Of a stretch of DNA of 64,000 nt, positions 59,101 to 64,000 are shown piece after piece. The notes beneath the pieces are model-generated. The model was not told the origin of the DNA, made no database searches, and saw nothing but the letters and a program-made list of their open reading frames with translations. Numbering within the stretch: position 1 is the stretch's first letter; every line of letters starts with the position of its first letter. A program made the translations under genes and the position numbers. Location: positions 6,357,030-6,421,029 of the forward strand of contig OZ038324.1 of the NCBI GenBank assembly GCA_964035795.1. Reading direction: 5' to 3'. Source of the stretch: Pterobdella sp. o SKG-2022. Taxonomy: Eukaryota > Annelida > Clitellata > Hirudinida > Piscicolidae.

Positions 59101-59850
59101 AATTATGGAGTTTGTGTTGAAGCAGAACCCCAGAACAGATAAAAACTCGAAAAGTTCCAGAGGCAAAAAAGACGATTTACAGACCATCGAGCAAGAGAAA
59201 TCCTTAGTAAACTATGTTAGTTATTTATTTTAAAATGAAAATGTCTAAAATAAAAGTCTGAACTGATTGAGATAACGTAAAAATTTCAGTAGAGATCTTT
59301 TAGAAACATCGTATGGGTTTTTTGCAATTAATTTTTATACTTCAACTATGAGAAGTTTTTTTAGATAAGTTTCTTCAATAAAAATCTTTAAAACTTCTCA
59401 TGAAACATATTAAGTAAGACTTTATAATGAAAAAATAGTTAGAATTGGTTATTAAATATGAAGGTGAAGGCGAGGAGGAATGAGATTGAAGTGGATCAGA
59501 TGAGGGAGAGAATGGAAGATGTGGCGTTAAAGCTCAGTACCGAAATGAAGGTATCTTCATGAATGAGCTCTTACAGGAATTCTATATTCGAAAATGACTT
59601 TGTTTTTTTGTATATGGTATTATATAAGGTATTGTTTAAAAAAAACTATTTTTCATAGAAACTACCGGAGTTATAGATGAAAGTTCATAAGCATAATTAT
59701 ACATGGAGATTTATATATACTAAATTATTAATTAAAATATTCTAAAAGCTCCGCCGCCAAGCAGAAGAAGAAATACAAACAATAAAAAAAGAAACAGAAG
59801 CAAGAAAAGCGAAACTGTATCAAAACAAAAAAAACAGGGATGGGGCGTAA
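53126..59850 (+). CDS. SPATA1: SPATA1, spermatogenesis-associated protein 1
   Basis: Cilia/sperm-associated coiled-coil protein of poorly known function. Exons: 53126-53185, 54366-54548, about 55100-55221, 55425-55478, 55863-56077, 56232-56573, 57040-57169, 57529-57547, 57697-57828, 58995-59215, 59464-59550, 59749-59850. The N-terminal domain matches SPATA1 (VSLHVYLMPNELW, LGFLRS, FFFLKCVGRCF, VKSKQEKDLKTKIFLPP). A low-complexity Ser/Pro region follows (55880-56000). The long charged coiled coil (EEEEKTRLQKELEEEMERQR; MIERLREERKGMQKM) leads to the conserved C-terminal block (TWRKWYLNEKKAAVPIEDEV, KVKARRNEIEVDQMRERM), ending DGA. Phases agree except at exon 3, whose frame fits only a phase-2 acceptor while exon 2 ends in phase 0, so a small exon or a base error may be missed between 54549 and 55100. 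An intron carries a LINE fragment. Confidence 0.88.
53358..53470. repeat. minisatellite, unit about 27-28 bp
   Basis: Four tandem copies of a unit containing CTCTCATAAATAGTAGTCAA and AAAGC, differing by one or two bases. It lies in the first SPATA1 intron. Confidence 0.85.
54126..54262. repeat. AAAC tetranucleotide microsatellite
   Basis: About 25 uninterrupted AAAC (ACAA) units and a few degenerate ones, ending about 100 bp before the acceptor of SPATA1 exon 2. Confidence 0.95.
58470..58745 (+). mobile_element. C-terminal fragment of a non-LTR retrotransposon
   Basis: Reads RLSWLGHLMRLPEKTPARKA, KRKRGRPTLTWWQKMKKDL and SDKKKWRKIV, the domain that follows the reverse transcriptase in many LINEs (W-x-GH-x-x-R, then RGRP, then WW). 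One stop and a frame break are present, and nothing of the polymerase remains. It lies in the SPATA1 intron 57829-58994, sense to the gene. Confidence 0.75.
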
Positions 59851-60179
59851 ACATACGAAAAAATACGCACTGACAATCACTTTCGAAGATTCAGTGATCG
59901 AATTCAAATAAGAATTATAAGACAATATTATCCAATTCAAAAAATTTCAAAACAATTTTCTATTTGAATAAAGCTTGAGACGCCATTTTTAATTTAATTT
60001 TCTTTCAATTATCGATAACATTGAAAACACCAAGAAGCAAGGTAAAAAATACTCTGAATTTTGGACACATGAAACAATTGAAATTTCCATAATTATTTTA
60101 TATAAGACAAACGAGGTGAAGAGTTTATTTCAATATTAAAAACTTAAATTAATTTTTATATTGGAAATAAGCAATAGTT

Positions 60180-63052
60180 AAAAAAAAGGGCACAGTAATG
60201 AGAAGGAGGTGATATGGTAGTGATGATGCTGATGCCTCTGATCTGTTCAGCACTTGTCTTGAATTGTAAAACTGTAATCGTAGAAATAATTAACAAACAC
60301 ATCTGAATTTCAAACTCAATCCTCATCAGCATCACCGTTTCAACATTTCTTTAATCATTATTATTTTAGCATATTAATTTCATGCTCACAACTCTCCTAA
60401 AATCATTTCTACCAAAATTCCAAAATCTCCATCATCTCAAATATTTCTATTCTTTTCATCACCACCATCATAATTCAACTCACCTTATCGAATTTTTTCT
60501 TGAATTGTTTAATCTCTTTCACTAAAATTTTTTTACACTTCGTCAGTTGTAGCATCTGATTCTTCCACACTTGAGCATCACTTGGATCTTCCTGGATTGA
60601 TTGCAACAATTAATTTCAATATTCAATTAAAAAGGTTTACAGGCTTTGTCAAGTACAGCCACACCAACCCTTTCCACCTCCCCCATCCACCACTTACCAC
60701 ATCAGCTATCTTACGCCTGGTGAATTCAATAGAACATTCAATCATTTCCACATCTCTCAACATGGTGTGAAAAACTTTCAACAAATGTTGTCCGCTGGTT
60801 GTGATGATCATTTGATGAAACAATTGTTTAAAAGTTGATATTAGATGTATACATATAACAATCATAAACGGGGTTTCACTCCCACTAAGAATCACCAAAT
60901 TTCTTGAACTTTAAAAAAATTAATAGTAGCTACTATTACTATTAGAAAGCTCACAGACTTGCTGGAATGGGGTGGTTCTGATAAGATGACTTTCTGAGTT
61001 TTCCATGGAGTAAGGTGGAAATGCAAAATGGCTTCCTCTATCCTGTATAACACTCCAGGTTGTGTTATGCCAAGCTGGGGTGAGGTTGGTGTGGATGAAT
61101 TGATTGAGCAAGGAAGCAATAAAGAGAATTGGTTAAAAATGAAATAAAAAAAATGTGAGAATGGTTGAAAAATAAACGAGGAAAATGAAGCTTGTTTGGA
61201 GAAATTCATAAAAAATTGATAAAAAAATAAAGAAATCACTAATGAGCGACATTAATTCAGCTAATTAAAATAAATTAACAACTATGCATAATAAATATTA
61301 ATTACATAAATAAATTTTTACAAAACCTCTATGAACATCCGCTGATCCATAAGGAGAAATTTTTTAAAGTCCATGTGCTCCACAAAATCTCTGAGCATAA
61401 AGAGGTTGGTCTCCAACAGAAAAGATAATAGAGGAGTAAGTTTTATTCTGGGTAGTTTAAGTGTAAAAAAAATGCAGTAACAAATTGGTTCAATGATTGA
61501 TTGTATAAATAAGTAGACCATTTGATCCCCCCTATCTGGAATTTCGATTGTAAAATTGATTGGTTTTACAAGATGCTACTCAATGTGATTGTATAACAAT
61601 TCAATAAAGTATGATAGACACAATCACTCTATTTAAAGCCCCATTTTCTTTAGCAGAGGGTAAAACGTAATGGATTTCTCAAAAGCCACAACAAAATGAG
61701 TAATATTTCTGAAGCATTACTCACAGAGTAGAACAATATTGAACTGAAAAGTATACATAAAGCTGAGGCATAAAGCTGAATGAATGAAATATATAGTGTC
61801 TTGGGAAAAGATAAGTAAGAAAGTAGATGGGTGAGGAAATAAATAGAAAACAGTTATGCAAATAAACATTTATCTAGAAAAAGATAGTAAACGAATTTAA
61901 AAAAAGGTTTTGATCAATATATCCAAATTATTCGTATAACAATTTTCTTATTTGTTAAGGTTAACCTCCAAACTATTATTGGACTTGAAATACAGTTATA
62001 CGAGGATTTCAAATAAGAAAAAACATCAAAAGATTTATAAGAACTTCCTAATATTAACAATTTTAAAATAATAATGAATATTAATCTAATTAGATCATAC
62101 TGCTGTACATGTCTCAGTAACTGGGTTTGACAGCAGTGGCCCTATATTATTTATACTTTTTATATTGTTATTCATAAAATTTGAAAACAGCCACAAGTTT
62201 GAACGATAAATACTGACAAGGTATTTTCTGGGAGTGAATGTGGTTCCATGGAAAAATTTTTTTTGAATAGTGAAACTTTATCTCCATATCCATTATCTTG
62301 TAAGATTGTTAGACAATTTGTAGCATTTTTTTTTATGTTTTCAGAAGTTGTTTCGGTGAGTAATAAACCAATTGTGAAACATACGTTGTCATCTAGAAAA
62401 ATTTATTTTTTAATGTAGTAAAAACTTATTGTTTGATAGGTAGTTGAAGTTTCAATGATGAGGAAATAGTTATCAACATATAGTTATTCACGTGTAAATT
62501 GGTGTAAAAGTTAGAAAAAAATATTTTCTCTAACCGGGTTCACTGAACTTGAGAAGAGAAAGTAATGAACAGGGTTTGACATGAGCAATAGCATAATCAA
62601 ATGCATTCATTTTTGTGTCATTTGTCATTTTGAACCAATCAGGTACTGGAATTCGAATCATTTTTATGAAAAAATCATAAATTCATTAATTATTTTTCCT
62701 TTACCTTTAGTGCAAAATTCTTCAATAGCTTCTGTATTTTCATTTAAAACAGCAATTCTCAACTCATTGAAAGTCCTGATTTTTCCTCCATCATAGTGTA
62801 TAGACTTCACGAATGTTTTTGGAATTGAAAATTTTTTTAATTTTGATACGTCTTCGTCATTATTTATTTCTTTTATTTTTTCTTCTATTTCTACCCCCTT
62901 ATTACATAATGATTTCAAAGTTAAATAAAATGTAATATAACGCAAATATTGAATTTTTTCACCCGTTCATCGTATACTTTGCAGTTTTTAGTAAAATCAA
63001 CAAAATCTTCATCGGAATCTTCATCTTCATAACCACCTGGAATGAAACTCAT
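60180..63052 (-). CDS. unrecognised multi-exon gene, ankyrin-like N-terminal half
   Basis: No family recognised. Exons with GT/AG borders and matching phases, minus strand: 63052-62963 (start; MSFIPGGYEDEDSDEDFVDF), 62897-62705, 62645-62535, 62392-62277, 61447-61327, 61074-60959, 60794-60698, 60591-60484, and possibly a last exon from 60271. The second and third exons look like a degenerate ankyrin unit (FNELRIAVLNENTEAIEEFC; KMNAFDYAIAHVKPCSLLSLL). The later exons are helical and charged (LLETNLFMLRDFVEHMDF; LLKVFHTMLRDVEMIECSIE; CKKILVKEIKQFKKKFDK). One exon is missing between 62277 and 61447, where the phase jumps. The 3' end is uncertain. The chain of agreeing phases makes a real gene likely; the function is unknown. 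Confidence 0.7.
62088..62165 (-). repeat. dispersed repeat, copy D (inverted, end fragment)
   Basis: TTAGATCATACTGCTGTACA, CTCAGTAACTGGG and TTGACAGCAGTGGCCC match the end of the 18-19.5 kb repeat family in reverse orientation, some 43 kb away. It lies in an intron of the unrecognised gene. Confidence 0.75.
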
Positions 63053-63689
63053 GTTTATGAAGCTATGTAATGCTTAAAAGTAAATCACAAAACTGAAGTT
63101 TTAAATCTAATCTGAATTTTGAAATACATTTTGAACAATTTCAAAACTAAATTTTTTAGAATTTTGAAAAATAAAAACCACTTTTTGAAATTTTATAAGT
63201 ACAGATTTTAAAATTCTACAAATTGGTCAAAAGTTGCCTCAATCCTATTGGTCAGTGAAAATAACGTTTTGTATTCTATAGCAAGCTGAATTGCTTGTTG
63301 AAACTTGCCGAAATTTTATAAAAAATCAAAATAATAACATTTCATTGAATACTTACTTAATCGTGTGATGTTTTTGTGAATTTAATAAAATAGTTATAAA
63401 GAAATTTGAAGAAATTTAATTTTAAGTAGATAAACTAAAATTATGATTTTCACAATTTTTTGTTTTTTTTTTAAATTTGGTAGTCTTTTTGAAAGCTTCA
63501 CAATTTTGATTTTTGGAACAAACACACTATATTTCTAAGTCTTTTTCCAAAGTGGAAAAATAAATGATAAAAATGATTTTTTCAAAAGCCAAACTATAAA
63601 ATGAATATAATTTCAGAACACTAGTAAGTTTATTAAGATACGATGCTAAGATTACAACGAAACGGTGGTGTTTTCTGGTTGCTTCCTAA

Positions 63690-64000
63690 ACCATATGGAA
63701 GAAAAGGTAGGTGTCCCTGAAACCCACTATTCTACATAAGATATGTGGACGACACATATGTTAGAAGAAAGAAAAACAAGAACGATATTCTTTTCAATGC
63801 TTTTAACTCTTTTCATAAAAATATAAAATTGACCGTTGAAGTAAATCCAACTAAATTCCTTGATACTCAAATATCTAGATACCCGGACGGCTCCCTATCT
63901 TTTAAAGTGGTACAAAAAAAGAGAAAATTACCAATCTATTGGACGTCGGCGATCCCTAAACAATACAAAAGAAATCTTATAAAAGGATATTTACATAGAG
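63690..64000 (+). mobile_element. Penelope-like element reverse transcriptase, fragment at right edge
   Basis: An open frame after a stop at about 63718 reads NPLFYIRYVDDTYV (YVDD polymerase motif), IKLTVEVNPTKFLDTQISRY and, near the edge, PKQYKRNLIKGYLHR. This order is typical of Penelope-like reverse transcriptases. The upstream polymerase motifs are not in frame (frame breaks near 63700), so the copy is truncated or damaged; the rest lies beyond the window. Confidence 0.8.

Overview
The window is nuclear DNA from an invertebrate animal. It is AT-rich and full of microsatellites. Its genes are split into many short coding exons with canonical GT...AG borders and phases that agree from exon to exon. 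The encoded proteins are animal proteins (RINT1, FANCL, choline-phosphate cytidylyltransferase, sideroflexin-5, a PLA2G6 relative, TFIIH subunit GTF2H3, an SLC16 transporter, SPATA1), and the mobile elements are animal types (RTE-like non-LTR, Penelope-like). A lophotrochozoan such as an annelid would fit, but the species cannot be fixed from the sequence. Two runs of exactly 200 N are scaffold gaps.

Layout: RINT1 (-, 3' end just off the left edge) and FANCL (+, 5289-10426) sit head to head with 287 bp between their start codons. Next come two minus-strand genes, PCYT1 (11854-24270, with an RTE-like element in an intron) and SFXN5 (25467-30610, first coding exon not found). After a gene-poor stretch lies a PLA2G6-like gene (+, 34331-40883), tail to tail with GTF2H3 (-, 41421-44578). 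Then follow an SLC16/MCT transporter (+, 46624-51176), a small lysine-rich ORF (-), SPATA1 (+, 53126-59850), an unrecognised multi-exon gene (-, 60.2-63.05 kb), and a Penelope-like reverse-transcriptase fragment running off the right edge.

These are separate housekeeping, DNA-repair, lipid-metabolism and cilia/sperm genes, not an operon-like system. The only obvious regulatory pairing is the short divergent RINT1/FANCL promoter. The most unusual item is the PLA2G6-like gene. All 18 exons join into an open 796-residue frame close in length to the human enzyme, yet all three catalytic signatures of the patatin domain are replaced, which points to a maintained pseudoenzyme. Other structure includes a 102-bp near-perfect palindrome in a FANCL intron, a 33-bp exact duplication flanking a ~0.55 kb insert in an SFXN5 intron, and a dispersed, inverted repeat family with a CCCAGTTACTGGG core. 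Exon models were built by eye from homology and splice phase; no alignment or database search was run.
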